64,000 nt of DNA from Symbiodinium kawagutii (Eukaryota; Sar; Dinophyceae; Suessiales; Symbiodiniaceae): the NCBI GenBank assembly GCA_009767595.1, contig VSDK01003948.1:710362-774361 (forward strand), in the 5' to 3' direction. The translations under genes were made by a program, and so were the position numbers. Below, piece by piece: positions 43,434 to 55,400 of the stretch. The notes beneath the pieces were generated by a model that did not search any database, had not been told where the DNA came from, and worked only from the letters and a program-made list of their open reading frames with translations. Positions within the stretch are counted from its first letter, which is position 1. Every line of letters begins with the position of its first letter.

Positions 43434-43770
43434 TCATTTTTGGTGGATTATTGATGGATTATTGAAGGATTATTGAAGGATTATTGATAGATTATTGACG
43501 GATTATTGATGGATTATTGACGGATTGTTGATGGTTATGGACGGATTGTTGATGGTTGTTGATGGTCTGTGGATGGATTATTGATGGATTATTGAAGGAT
43601 TATTGATGGATTATTGACGGATTGTTGATGCTTATTGATGGTCTGTGGATGGTTATTGATGGTCTGTGGATGGATTATTGCTGAATTATTGATGATTAAT
43701 TGATGTGTGATTGATGGATTGTTGATGCTTCATGATGGTTATCGATGGTCTGTGGATGGATCATCGATTA
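43434..43770 (+). repeat. GATGGATTATT minisatellite
   Basis: Units such as GGATTATTGATGGATTATTG recur at 11-15 bp spacing over about 330 bp. Confidence 0.8.
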
Positions 43771-45200
43771 TGATCTATGATTCATTGATTTTACGTAATT
43801 ATGAGGTGACAATAATTGATGGTTATATTGAATCGTTAGATAGCTGACGGCTTTAATAGCTGAGTACTAGATGATTCTTGATGTTTAGAATATGTGGAAC
43901 TATGATAGTGAATATTTATGACGGCCATTACAGATGATTAATTGTTGACGATGGGTCGTCTTATGGCTAGTGACCATTCATGATTATTGATGGCTATGGA
44001 TCGTCGTTGACATATCATAATGATGACCAACTATAAATCACTCAGTATACTAAATAATTGTTTATTGATGACTAACAACCATTGATTTGTAGTGCACCAT
44101 GATGATTCTAAACAATATGATTGATGGTTGACGATATTTGACGTTAGTTTGCTCGAACCAACAACGGAGTTTAAAGGATGACCCCTGTTGTTGGCAGGCG
44201 GTTATTCATTCTTAATTATGGATGTTTCAACCGGGCTACGTTTTAGTGTATTCATCAACAATATAGGCAATTCTATGGTCTTCCTTTAACCAGCAATAGT
44301 TACTGTAGTATATGTACTAAAAATATGAACTATTGTTCAATTTGTGAACTATATGCAAATCATGTCTGATCAAAAAATCAACAGCCAAACATTCACCCAA
44401 CAAACATAATCTAAAATCTGTAGACCTACTATTGTCGGTCAGTACAGGTCTGAAGCCTTCCTTCCTTTTTTTGAATCACCACAGACTTATTTTAGATGTA
44501 AAGGCATGCGAATACAGACAGAAAGAAGTACATGGTCTCTGTATAGAAGTACGTAGTGTGTATCTATGTGCGGCATATAGTTAGATCTTTATACGTCAAA
44601 TAAAGATATTTACGTATGTACACATGAACATATATTTACTCATGTAAATATATATTTCTATATTTTTATACGCTTACATATATATGTTTATATTATATGC
44701 AAATGCGCATGTATCTATCCATACATAGCTATGCATCAAACAAGTGAATCAAAATGACCAAGAATCAACCAGTATGATTGGGACAGTGAGGTTTGGGCTG
44801 GTGCAGTTTATGGCGAGATCCGTACAATAACGATGAAAGCAGAGATTAAAGAGACATGAAGACATGACTCAGAAAAGAAAACAAACCAATAGTGGTGGTA
44901 TCGATGAGCAAAATTTGCAACGACGAACGGCATATGAGCAAAATGTGCAAGGAAAAACGGCATTCCAAAGGTTTCGCACACTTCCAATCTCTAAAAAACT
45001 ACTTGGTTTCTATAACAAATCTTTCAACAGAAAAAAACAGAAAAAAATAAGCTAAGGTGGTATCCCCAACAGCAAGAGCCAGAGATCTGAATGATTCCGC
45101 GCGTGTTTTTTTGCGGCATATTGATATGTAACAAAGAAATCTGAGGCATGATCACGATGGCATGCCTAAGAAGCATTCATTGAGTTTGTGTAAATATCGC
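43770..45200. other. AT-rich spacer, no gene seen
   Basis: Irregular AT-rich sequence with TGATGG/TGATTA motifs, TATATA patches near 44.6 kb and a weak 63-codon Lys/Gln-rich frame at 44864 that I do not regard as a gene. Confidence 0.5.
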
Positions 45201-45237
45201 CCAGGCTGCTTCTGCGCAATCTCATGTTTTACTTCCA

Positions 45238-45803
45238 GAACATTCCTGAACTTTCCACCACCTTGCCTGAACTTTCCACAACATTTCGGAACCTCCGGAA
45301 CCTGAGACTGGAAGCTGCACCGCAACTTCCCGGAACCTTCCGGAACCTTGCCTTACATCTGCACGAACTTACCGGAACCCTCCGGAACCTTCCGGAACCT
45401 GGCCTACCATCTGCACCGGACATCCTGGAACCTTCCGGAACCCTCCCGGAACCTTCCAAAACCTGGCCTGCCATCTGCACTGCACTCCCCGAAACCTTCC
45501 GGAATTTTCGGAACCTTCCGGAACCATCTGCACTGGAACTCGGAACTTTCCAGATCCCTCCGGAACCTTCTGGAACCTTTGCACCAGAACTCCCCGGAAC
45601 CTTCCCGGAACCTTCTGCAACCTTGCCTGGCAAACTCCATGGAACCTTCCAGAACCCTGCGGAACCTTCCGGAACCTGGCCTACCATCCACAACGGAACT
45701 CCCCGGAACCTTCCAGAACTCTCCGGAACCTTGCCTGGCAACTGCACCGGAACTCCCCGGAACCTTCCGGAACCTCCGGAACCTGAGCCTGGAAGCTGCA
45801 CCG
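45238..45803. repeat. GGAACCTTCC palindromic minisatellite
   Basis: Dozens of GGAACCTTCCGGAACC units with longer blocks (CTACCATCTGCACCGGAAC) repeating every 60-110 bp. Nested palindromes leave frames open on both strands; these are Pro/Glu/Leu/Gly-rich by-products, not genes. Confidence 0.85.
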
Positions 45804-45930
45804 GCTCACACCGGAGCTTAACTGGGCTGAAGACCCCATAAGCTTACGCTGTTGGGGAATAAAACAAAACAAACTCTAGAGAAAACTAAATCCACGGTTT
45901 CGTTCACCACACCTTGCTACGGCTCCCGCA

Positions 45931-46010
45931 ATGGCTCCCCTTGTGCGCTCCCGGGCTCCTTGGCCTCGCATGGCACGTACACCAAGTCGTGCACCTACCA
46001 AGCGACTCGG
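45931..46010 (+). CDS. Candidate first exon, plus strand
   Basis: ATG at 45931 opens MAPLVRSRAPWPRMARTPSR and is followed by a strong donor, CTCGG|GTGAGT. The Arg/Pro-rich N-terminus has no recognised family. It could be the start of the plus-strand gene whose exons follow, but no phase link is proven. Confidence 0.3.
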
Positions 46011-47045
46011 GTGAGTGCTCCATCTACCCTTGAGATGCCATTTAGTTCAGCTACCTTATGGGGTGCAACTAACCGTGGCTATGTCCCAGTTACGAGCTAC
46101 CTGAGTGGTTAGTTACCATGGTTAGTTCAGCCATTTATAGATGGCAAACCACAGAAATGCGGTACAATCCCCATGGCAACGTTCGCCAGTGACGAGCAGC
46201 GTGGATGATAATCCAAGAATACCGACCAATCAGAGGCTACTGTATGATCTGCTCTCATATAACGATTTAGCTTGCGTGCGCGTGTGCCACCACAACAAGA
46301 TGGCTGTGGATCAAGACTCCGCCGGTGAGCAGTGGTTCCTGTGAAGATGCATGAAATTACCCGTGTTTGACCCTGTCTCGCACCTGTGACACAAGAATAC
46401 GAGAGCACTCGGGTGAGACAATTGGGGAGTAGGGTCCGGAGTCAGTCCGGGGTGACAACACCTTAGCGAAGGAGCAGAATTGCCTCGAAGGAGCAGGTTT
46501 CCTGCAAACGTGTCTACTTTTAGGGTGTCCAAGCGTTTTCACAACTCCGCAAAGTTGGACAACCTGCATGTTGGAGTGTATCCCAGAAAAGAGTGTACGC
46601 TCAACGCTCCCAAAACAGTAGTTTTGCCAACCACCAGTTTTGGGGTGCACCATTCCCCAGATCCTCCACAGGGGGTATTCATGAGCCTGTCACATCACCC
46701 CGCATCCCAGATCTGCCGACGAACCTTGAAGTTGGACGGCCCCGGCATGCCCCTTGGATCAAACAAAGCTCCCATGATTGAAATTCAGAACTGCCGCCAT
46801 CTCCCTTTCAAGAACGGAGTTTGCGCCCGTTTTTGTTGACCCACACTGCTCAAAACCTAGTCAATCCAAAACCACCCAGGAGGAACATATTATTGCCAAA
46901 ATAATATTATGGCCAAAATGATGGCACCTGCAAAACCAATGGTTTCCTACTTTGGTGATTGGTTACCCTATTGGTTACCCTATGGCTTGGCACATAATCC
47001 TGTGGGACCATAAAAATATCCCCCAAAATGACAAGTTTCCCACAG

Positions 47046-47147
47046 CTTCGCCTGCCCCAAGGCCCCCCCTTTGCCGAGTTGCGCAGTCTCTATGCGCATC
47101 ACAACTTCGGTGCCAGGAAGTCGCTAACTTCGAGCCACCGAGTCCAG
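47046..47147 (+). CDS. Candidate exon, plus strand, unknown protein
   Basis: CACAG|CTT ... CAG|GTGAGC, 34 codons in phase 0, containing LPQGPPFAELRSLYAHHNFG. A second open frame exists in the same strand. No family is recognised. Confidence 0.4.
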
Positions 47148-47227
47148 GTGAGCAGCCAACTTTGATGAAACTGCTGTACACTTGGTTGGTCAACAATCCC
47201 CTAGGCTAGCAATAGCCAAATTCGGCA

Positions 47228-47252
47228 TCGTCGTCGTCGTCGTCGTCGTCGT

Positions 47253-47292
<40 letters not shown>

Positions 47293-47524
47293 TCATCATC
47301 ATCATCATCATCATCATCATCTCATCATCATCATCATCATCATCATCATCTCATCATCATCATCATCATCATCATCATCTCATCATCATCATCATCATCA
47401 TCATCATCTCATCATCATCATCATCATCATCATCATCTCATCATCATCATCATCATCATCATCATCTCATCATCATCATCATCATCATCATCATCTCATC
47501 ATCATCATCATCATCATCATCATC

Positions 47525-47555
<31 letters not shown>

Positions 47556-47573
47556 CGTCATCACAAGCCCCAG
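47228..47573 (+). repeat. ATC microsatellite with 29-bp higher-order unit
   Basis: A short (GTC)n start, then (ATC)9TC repeated about ten times. Because 29 is not a multiple of 3, one frame cycles through poly-Ser, poly-His and poly-Ile. Confidence 0.9.
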
Positions 47574-47737
47574 CATCAGCAGCAGCAGCAGCAGCAGCAC
47601 CAACAGCAGCAGTGGCAGCAATACCAAGGACAGAATTCGACTTGTGCAAATTGAACTCCAGTGGCTTTCCAGCAGCAAACGACCATCAATTTCGAGCTGC
47701 ATTATCTATGGATCTACCGTGAACTGCACAATATAAT

Positions 47738-47835
47738 GGTTTCTTAAAATTGGGTGTCCCCCAAAATGGTTGGCTTATTAATACAAATGGCCAATGTTGG
47801 ATGACTTGGGGGGTCCCCTATTTTGAGAAACGTCC
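47738..47835. mobile_element. MITE-like element, family B
   Basis: GGTTTCTTAAAATTGGGTGT ... CCTATTTTGAGAAACGTCC, core AATGGTTGGCTTATTAATAC and GTTGGATGACTTGGGGGG. Confidence 0.8.
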
Positions 47836-49048
47836 ATACAATAATATATGGAAACCTGTCCCTCTTGCAGACTTTTTGTTCTGTCTCTTTTCTGTCCAAG
47901 GGACTCGAGATGACGTTGTTAAGGGGCACCAGCAGTCCCAGCCATTGAGAAACACCGCATCTTTGGGACCGGCAAATGATAGGATGATATGTCTATCTAC
48001 AGCCTTCAGTGGTTCATATAAATGGCTTAGTACTCGGAACCAGTACTTTTCAGCACAGATATCGTTAAAGGTTAGCTGATAACTGATGGTGCTTGTTCAG
48101 TCAACCTGATGCTGATAGAAACTGATACTATCGGCATGGTTCAAGTCAACTATGATTGATGGTGGCAGTACGCCTGTGAGTTTCTTCGCCGGAAGAGCTT
48201 TGACTTCCAGCGGAAATGAACTTCTCATCCACGTGTGTTCATCATCCAGTGATGGCTAATCCGTTCAGGAGGGCGGTAGGCTTTGCAGTGGGAATCCTTG
48301 CCAAAGTCATGTTCAGTTTCTCAACAAATACGGATGGCAACCTGGACACCAGGTGAAAATCCACGCTGAAGGGTACCAAGTAGTGACTTACAAATCTGGT
48401 TTCGGGATGTTTCAGAGACCATCATCTCACCACTGCAACTGGCAGCAAGTGCCAATGCGCCAAATGATGTCCAGCTGTTACCTGCAAAAATCTCTTCACC
48501 GTCATCAACCCCCATCATTAACAAGTATGGTTTAGTCATGTGTTATTTTTCATTGACCACCACATGACCACCATCATTCGCCAACATTAAACCAACATGT
48601 CGAGGCGACCACCATCATTCACCATATTTCAACATTATTCTACCACCATATGAGTTGTGCTTTTTGTATTTAAAATTGTTAGCATTGGGAAACCGGCCTA
48701 TGCGACGCCTACATTTCGCGTACGCGCGCGCGCAGTGGGAGCCTACGCAGGGCTATGTTTTGTATCAAACTGCCTACATCTGCCCACGTTTCGGAGCTCG
48801 GCAAGGGGGTTTCTTCGCCAGATCTTCCCCAAAATTTGTCGCCAACCCGGGTCGCCTACGCGACGACGGCAAAAAGTTCGGCACGGCGTATGCCTTGCCT
48901 ACGCCAGCAGAATGCTAATTGTTATATGAATTCTCCGTTGGGTAAAAGAAACTCTGCTTCTATCTCCACTGATCCGCTGGTCCCCTTAGTTGCTCTCGCT
49001 CTCGGGTCACCACATCGAGGCGACAGCCAAAAAACTGCTGCACCGTAG

Positions 49049-49138
49049 CGCCCCGGCACACGGCCGGTGGCTCGAATTAACCGAAGCGAACGGGCACTGG
49101 CTCTGGCCTTCCGGCCCAAGGGTGCCATCCGCTTCAAG
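49049..49138 (+). CDS. Candidate exon, plus strand, unknown protein
   Basis: CCGTAG|CGC ... AAG|GTAGCC, 30 codons, phase 0 at both ends, containing RINRSERALALAFRPKGAIR. Clear exon-like composition in AT-rich surroundings. Confidence 0.45.
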
Positions 49139-49357
49139 GTAGCCTCCCGAGATCAGTTGAGTTATGACCCAGAGATGTGTCATATGTCATGGGTATGATA
49201 TAACAAGTGGTAGTTACCCATCAGTGTATAAACCAACAGTTTCCAACCGTTTCTATTCAGTGAGTCATAGTCATATTGACCATACACGGTACTTACCAAC
49301 AGTTTTGAAGCAAGACTTACCTTTCACAGTTGGGGTCGCCACCTCGTTCCATTGCAG

Positions 49358-49488
49358 GGTGAACACGGCGGAACAAGGTTCCCAGTTTCCCGTGTCTCGA
49401 AGCATCGAACGGCCGAGCCGTCATTCACTCGTGCAGTCGGCAGTTGAAGGATTGCATGCTTTCCAGTTCTTCCATTCGCGTCAAAGGC
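49358..49488 (+). CDS. Candidate exon, plus strand, unknown protein
   Basis: Acceptor TTGCAG|GGTGAA. Two frames are open. GEHGGTRFPVSRVSKHR continues phase 0 from the exon ending at 49138. The other reads SRSIERPSRHSLVQSAVEGL. The 3' boundary is unresolved. Confidence 0.35.
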
Positions 49489-49809
49489 GGTCTGATTGGG
49501 AAAAACTGTGAAGAATACTAACAATAAGCATCAACAGTCATACAATATCACGAAACCATATCAATACCAAATATCAATAAACATCAATCAACCATCAGTA
49601 CTCTTCTGTGTATCTTGGAAAATGATCCCAAGTTGTCACAACATGTTCGCCAAACATGCCTTCTGTTGGCTGGCGTGGGAAGGGCATCAAACATATTTCC
49701 ATGGTGGTGAACCCTGGTTAAGGTTGAAGACCCGACCGCATCATCTACTTCTAACCCCAAGCCGATCAGCCGATTCTTTTTCAGGTTCTTTGTGGTTCAC
49801 CTGCCGCAG

Positions 49810-49945
49810 TACCCCTCAACTGCAGCAGCAGACGCGACTCTCAGCTGACATCTTTGAGCTGAGGCGTCGGTCGCGAACATCTGCGACTCTGAGGCCTTGG
49901 GATGCGGAGATCTGTGAGTTACAGCTGCTGGATGGATCCAGAGAG
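49810..49945 (+). CDS. Candidate exon, plus strand, unknown protein
   Basis: CCGCAG|T ... GAG|GTAGCC; 45 full codons with SADIFELRRRSRTSATLRPW and CELQLLDGSRE. Good exon composition; no family recognised. Confidence 0.45.
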
Positions 49946-49999
49946 GTAGCCCCCAGGCCCTGGCAGCTTAGGGTAGTTCATGAGGGCAACTACCAGTGA

Positions 50000-52630
50000 T
50001 GATATAGGTATACTTCCGTGGGTTGGCAACCTAGGAATCGAACCAGTGGGTCTTTGTAGGGGAGACGTCTGCAGGATCTGATACACAGGCAAGCTGGTGA
50101 TACAGCTGGAGGTGGTCATTGCTGGTGATTGGTTGCTGGAGGTGCAGGGTCTATGAAGATCATGTGAATCACGTGTTGGTTATGTTACATGTAGCACGGG
50201 CTGGTTTGTAGATCTGCGGGGTCATAACCACCAAGAATTGGTCACCGGGCTAACAAGGTGTAATAGAACATGATCCTAGAAGAATGAATTCATAAATGGC
50301 AGCGGGTCAGTTCACCACCCCTGGTTCTCCTATCATTAACCAGCACGTTTTCCCTGTGAAATTGTTGGTGAACTTTTCCACCAAGAGTTGGTTGATTTGC
50401 GTGCTTGACCAATAGCCAAACCTGCCAAGCAGGCACAGAAACAGTGGTACCAACACACGGGGGTCGATCCTTTTCCCAAGGTACCCCTGACCGTCCAACA
50501 ATTCACAGCTGCAGCTCAACGATTTGCACTAAAAGCGCCGAATCATGAATATGAAAAGTAGATTCAAAGATGGAAAGTTATGTGTTTCTGATGTGTATTG
50601 TTCATAAATTGATACATAACTTCTTTGTTTGTTTTGCTGATGTTCACCGAAGCTGCGGTGTGGGCTGCGCAAACAGGTCTGTAGGCTGCAGCTGTTTCCG
50701 ACAAATTAGCCAGAACTGGGAGGCAAACGTCCGACGAGTGCTTGGAATGAGATCTTTCTCAAGATCCTGCTGCCACACAGATCCCCCCAAACGGCATCAA
50801 GTGGTCTGTCCAGTCGTTTAGCAGGGGTACACAAGAGGAAATCGTGAACCTGTCTGTTTGTGTGTCTCTGACAGCTTGGCAGGTGCAACTGGTCCAACAG
50901 CTGACAACCATCCTTGGCTTCTTCGAGCATCTGCCATACTATCCATGAGCTGTGATACGGCAGAGGGACTGATGGGTTTTCTGGTTTAAGTTAGGAGGAA
51001 CGTGCTGCCCAGAGCAAGGAAAAAGAAGCACCAGAGAAAGACCGCCATCCACAAGCAGCATGGCTCAGGACTAAGAACTGGGGGGAGAGTCTGCATACAC
51101 AAAAATCAGAAATTGGACGACAAGTTTTTGTTGTCACATCTACTCTAGAACAACAGGCTCTGGAGAATGAATAGGTGAATGGTGTGGTATGGTATGGCAC
51201 TGTTCTCTTTTCCTCCCACAGAGTCAGTTCAAAAGCTCCCGTCCTTCATCAAGTGTCGTCGCTGCTCCGCCCACCAGTCTCTTTGTAGTATCGTGGATTC
51301 TTCTTTTTCCTCAGTTGTCGATGTCTAGGCAAGGGCACTGAAAAAATGCCAGCTATCTCATGTAGCGAACTTCGAGAGAATAGTTGCATCCCCGTGTCAT
51401 GGCTTACACCTGCTGCTACCCAGTGGACAGTAAGATCAGCAAGCAGTACTCCATCACCAATTGTCATTCTTGGTGGCCTAAGTGCGTTCTACCCCTTGTT
51501 TTCTTCTACTCCAACAGTGATGGAGTGGGAGGAAGCCAGATTCACCGTATGTCCACCGCATGGTTGCCGGTTTGGAACCGGAGCCAGAGCCGGTGGCCGC
51601 TATGAGAAACCAGAGATAACAACACAAACAGCATCCAAGGACTGGAACACTATTCCCGGATACTGTTTGGTCAAAATATCTTCCCAGTTCAAAAATCACG
51701 TAATAACCCAGGAGATATCAAAAGACATGGAACAAGTAATACTTTACAATTTTTACTTCTCATCGGTTCATGAGTCATCCTAAACAAACCATCCGCAAAA
51801 AACAACCACCACCCCGAAAAGAAGTAAACCAGTCAACTTCCCCCATCGTCTCAACTTCAAGGCGAATTCAGCCTGGTGGCAGGAGTCGAAGGACAGGTCC
51901 GCGACGGTTCCTCAAACCTGGGTCGCAACGTGGATGGGTTTGCTTCGGCCTGGGCTCATCTTCCAACTGGAACCTAGGTGAATCCACGTGTAACCCAATA
52001 GCATCTAGTTTCCAAGGATTAGTTCCAATGTTATCTAGGGTTGGTTGTGCTATTTTGTGATCTGTTGTTTTCCAATTGCTATTCATTTGATCATAGTTCT
52101 ACGTTTCTTCGGTTGTCATTCGTAACGAGTTCTGCGTTTAATCATTTGAACTAATGATATTGTGATTTTTCAAAAAGGGTTACAACTTTTGACAAACAAC
52201 AAATCTAGCTGTAACTTGGAGATTCACTGACCATAAAGTACTATAGAATCGAAAATGTGTATGACCTGATCATTGCAACAGCAACACCAGTATGCACATG
52301 ATGCCTATTAAGGCAATATTCCCAACAGGCTCAGGATCATATCTACACGCCTGATACCGCTCACTGTTGCGTCCCGGATGAATGCAACATATGAAGAGCG
52401 CCTGCACGAGACTTTGGGTGCCAGTTGAGCAGTCTCTTTCCAGTCACCACTTGTTGATGATTGGCTCTTGTGGAATAGGTATGATCATCATGCATTATAA
52501 CCCATATATAACATCTTGTAACAATCCTCAACATATTTGGCGCTGGTAGAACCACTAGTAACAGCTTGCTCGGCCATCTAAGCACTGGGTGACACTGTTC
52601 AGTTGATGCACTCGTGTTGAGGGGACTCCC
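50000..52630. other. Long spacer or intron, little coding signal
   Basis: Apart from the family A element at 50298, only weak exon-like patches occur: 50650 (TEAAVWAAQT before a GT) and 51530-51620. I cannot support a gene here. Confidence 0.4.
50298..50417. mobile_element. MITE-like element, family A, copy 3
   Basis: GGCAGCGGGTCAG ... TTGACCAATAGCC, with the same interior (CTGGTTCTCCTATCATTAAC, GTGAAATTGTTGGTGAAC). Confidence 0.7.
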
Positions 52631-52639
52631 CGTGACCAG

Positions 52640-52756
52640 CTTGGAAGAGCACGCCATGCTGACGACCCCATCCAACCCTTCAAGCGGCTCCAAAGATCTT
52701 CGGAATGTGTCCAAACACTTCTCCCTCTCGCCATTCCTGACAGCACCAAGTTGGAG
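52640..52756 (+). CDS. Candidate exon, plus strand, unknown protein
   Basis: ACCAG|CTT opens DDPIQPFKRLQRSSECVQTL and LLPLAIPDSTKLEE. A GA donor, GGAG|GAATC, would end it after 39 codons. An antisense frame (CLDTFRRSLEPLEGLDGVVS) is also open, so the strand is not certain. Confidence 0.35.
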
Positions 52757-53483
52757 GAATCAAGGCATGAACTTGCAAATCAAGGACTGCCAAAAATGGA
52801 TCCAGTCACATGTCTTTAGAACTTTGTAAATGATCATGTCTGATATTGGTTCCCTGCACAGTGGCTTATGGTTGGGTTTACCACGTGACAGCCAATGATG
52901 ATCCACGAATCTACCGATAGAAATTTCCGGAGATGTTGGAACCACCCCTATTTCCAGCCATCACTGGATGCACCCCGCAACTCGTACCTGCCTGACATTG
53001 ACACTGCCCACATCAGGTGTGCGCGGCGTTCGTCTGACAGGGCTGGGAGTCTTTTTGTGCAGCTCTGCCATCAGATAATGACCTGGGCTCAAATGCTGCC
53101 ATTGCCGTGAAACTCAACGCCTTATCCCATCTGTCACATGGTTGGTCCCACAGGGTGTTTCTACAAGAGCAGAAAAATTCTGGGCAGGCATCTTAATGCA
53201 CAATCGCAAGACTCCTGCAAGTCTGAGCTATAGTCATCAAGCTATGCCACAGCGCTAGTGTCGCCATAAACACGGTTATGAGTAGTGATAAGTGATAAGC
53301 ACAATAATATTATGGAAAGTGTAGCTTATCTGATAATAGCTGTAATATGATGGCGTAGGCATAATATGATGATCATGACAATGATGAATGAATAAAAAGT
53401 GATGGTAACCTGGGTACAACGGTTACCACTCTGAATGGTCATATAGATAAGCAAGTATTGACAAATTGGTGGACAACCATTGA

Positions 53484-53503
53484 TCATCATCATCATCATC
53501 ACC

Positions 53504-53577
<74 letters not shown>

Positions 53578-53580
53578 AAT

Positions 53581-53630
<50 letters not shown>

Positions 53631-53632
53631 AA
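53484..53632 (+). repeat. ATC/ACC microsatellite
   Basis: (ATC)n interrupted by ACC and AATATC just upstream of the candidate exon 53685. Confidence 0.9.
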
Positions 53633-53684
53633 TCCCCTTCGAATGCTTGTGATAACCCCTATGAACCACCCCAAAAACGGCAAG

Positions 53685-53797
53685 GGGCGCTGCTCTGCCA
53701 AATTCTCACGATTCTCTTCGAAGCGCTTCGCCTTTTCCTGGTGCATGAAATGCTTGGCTCAACGGTACCCGAGATCGGCTTCGAGATCGTCGAGGAG
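53685..53797 (+). CDS. Candidate exon, plus strand, hydrophobic helical protein
   Basis: CAAG|GG ... GAG|GTGCAG, 113 nt, with ILTILFEALRLFLVHEMLGS followed by TVPEIGFEIVEE. It looks like packed amphipathic helices, as in ARM/HEAT-type repeats. No specific family is recognised. Confidence 0.5.
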
Positions 53798-54122
53798 GTG
53801 CAGTTGAACCAACCAAATTGAGAGGTATACCATCTCGGGGGGCGATGCATGTCACTGTCGTGATGAATTTTGACATGGTGCTGGACAACGTGCAAAACAA
53901 ATGATATGAGCCATGGTCAATATTTGCCATACGAACTATTTGGGTGACCATTCCCTATTGATCCCGCACAGCTCGGACAAGCTCCAGCTCCCGGTTACCC
54001 CTTGGCGGTGCTGGTACCACACAGGTGATATGTACAATGTATATCACAGCCTGAGTTGATGCCCGCGAATACCCTAGCTCATGTCCATTGCGTGCTTCCG
54101 TGTTGAAGCCCTGGCGCCTTAG

Positions 54123-54206
54123 GCCCCAGTGGATGGTGGCTGCAAGCAATGGACACATTGAGTGGGCACCGTTGAAAACGAGATGCGCTGCGACCGGATC
54201 TTTGAG
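54123..54206 (+). CDS. Candidate exon, plus strand, unknown protein
   Basis: CCTTAG|G ... GAG|GTGAGG, 84 nt, with PQWMVAASNGHIEWAPLKTR. Splice signals are good at both ends. Confidence 0.45.
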
Positions 54207-54366
54207 GTGAGGGCAGTGACCCAAACTACTCAGAAGGTGCCTGGTGAATACGACTTTTTTGCTACAGCAGTGGCCACAAACATGCAGTGGCACCCTGACC
54301 AAAAGACCTGGCAGTAGCCTGGAATCCTAGAGAAACTGACCAACACTTTGAGTTTGGGTGTTGCAG

Positions 54367-54490
54367 TTGGCGCACCAGCAGCTCCCCTGTCCTGCCAAGC
54401 GCTGCTGAAGGGAGACAGCTTCTTCCGGGGAGTGTCAGTCACACCCCTCGACGGAGTGGCGCTGACGCACGCCTGCAGCCCCACAAGATG
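54367..54490 (+). CDS. Candidate exon, plus strand, frame uncertain
   Basis: Acceptor GTTGCAG|TT. One frame reads CQALLKGDSFFRGVSVTPLD. The other, which matches the phase left by the 54206 exon, reads SAAEGRQLLPGSVSHTPRRS. The donor is not resolved. Confidence 0.3.
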
Positions 54491-54555
54491 TTCTGCTGCT
54501 TCTGAATGTATGAATGGTTCAGAATTTTTCTGGATATATTTCTGTTCAAGTAGCT

Positions 54556-54652
54556 TCAAACAAAGAGAAATAGAGGCAGAAAAAGAGGTAAAGAAAGAGA
54601 AAGATAGAGAAAGAGGAAAAAAGCTGAGAAAGAGAGAGAGAGAGAGAGAGTG
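54556..54652 (+). repeat. Polypurine tract ending in (GA)n
   Basis: Almost 100 nt of A and G, ending with GAGAGAGAGAGAGAGAG, in a spacer between candidate exons. Confidence 0.85.
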
Positions 54653-54874
54653 TCAGATGCATGTGTGTTTGTGTCTCTAATGTGTACCAGCACGTGCATG
54701 CACGTATATACGTCTTCGTCCTCTCGACATGTAAGTATGCACGGTATGCAAAGAGCACGCATATGCATGTACAATGATATGGACACAACTGCATTTGGAA
54801 TGACCAAAAAACTAAAGGACAACTACCATAGCAAGGCTGTCAACCGAACCAATTCTCCCGCCTGGGAATTGAAG

Positions 54875-54954
54875 CCACGGTTGTCAAGCTCAGAAAAATG
54901 CGCTTCCATCCTTGGCTGGGCTCGCACCACCAAGGAGACTTTCAACCAGCAAGG
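54875..54954 (+). CDS. Candidate exon, plus strand, unknown protein
   Basis: TTGAAG|CCA ... AAGG|GTGAAT, with SEKCASILGWARTTKETFNQ. Moderate exon character. Confidence 0.4.
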
Positions 54955-55266
54955 GTGAATTCAATAGCAGAATGTCGCATCATTGTCGAATTTTGTCCAC
55001 GGTAGTGACATAAATTTGCAAGACATGTTTGCCAGCAGGAACCGCCTCAGACAGCTTTATGGGCCAAACAAGCCAAGCCACCTGCACATCCGGCCCATCA
55101 ACTCGTCCATCTCGCTGTTCATTTGATTCTGCCTGATTGCGACGTTGTTTGGCATTGGTTGATAATGGTCTTGCACAAGAGGTATAAATCCAGGCAGTGA
55201 GATAAGACTGGATGCTCAGAACTGGTGGCACTTTGTCCGCATCCTCACATAATCCCCAACTCTCAG

Positions 55267-55400
55267 GCACTGCCGGCGAAATGGCACCTCTTCTCCGCCA
55301 TCTGCGCCAATTGCTGGCATTGACGTTCGAGGAATTCTTTGATCGCTGGTCCTTGTTGCATTCGCAGCCACAGTACTGGGGAAATCAGACCGAGTTCAGG
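55267..55400 (+). CDS. Candidate exon, plus strand, unknown protein
   Basis: TCTCAG|GC ... CAGG|GTCAAC, 134 nt, with LLRHLRQLLALTFEEFFDRW and LLHSQPQYWGNQTEFR. One of the clearest exons of this group; no family recognised. Confidence 0.5.

Noticed and set aside
45224-45841. Long frames of 205 and 190 codons on opposite strands.
   Set aside because: They arise from the GGAACC palindromic repeat, which lacks stop codons in several frames.
47228-47573. CRISPR-like regular repeat spacing.
   Set aside because: There are no unique spacers; it is a simple sequence repeat in a eukaryotic genome.
47182-47736. A 184-codon frame with poly-Ser, poly-His and poly-Ile blocks.
   Set aside because: It is purely the translation of the 29-bp ATC higher-order repeat.
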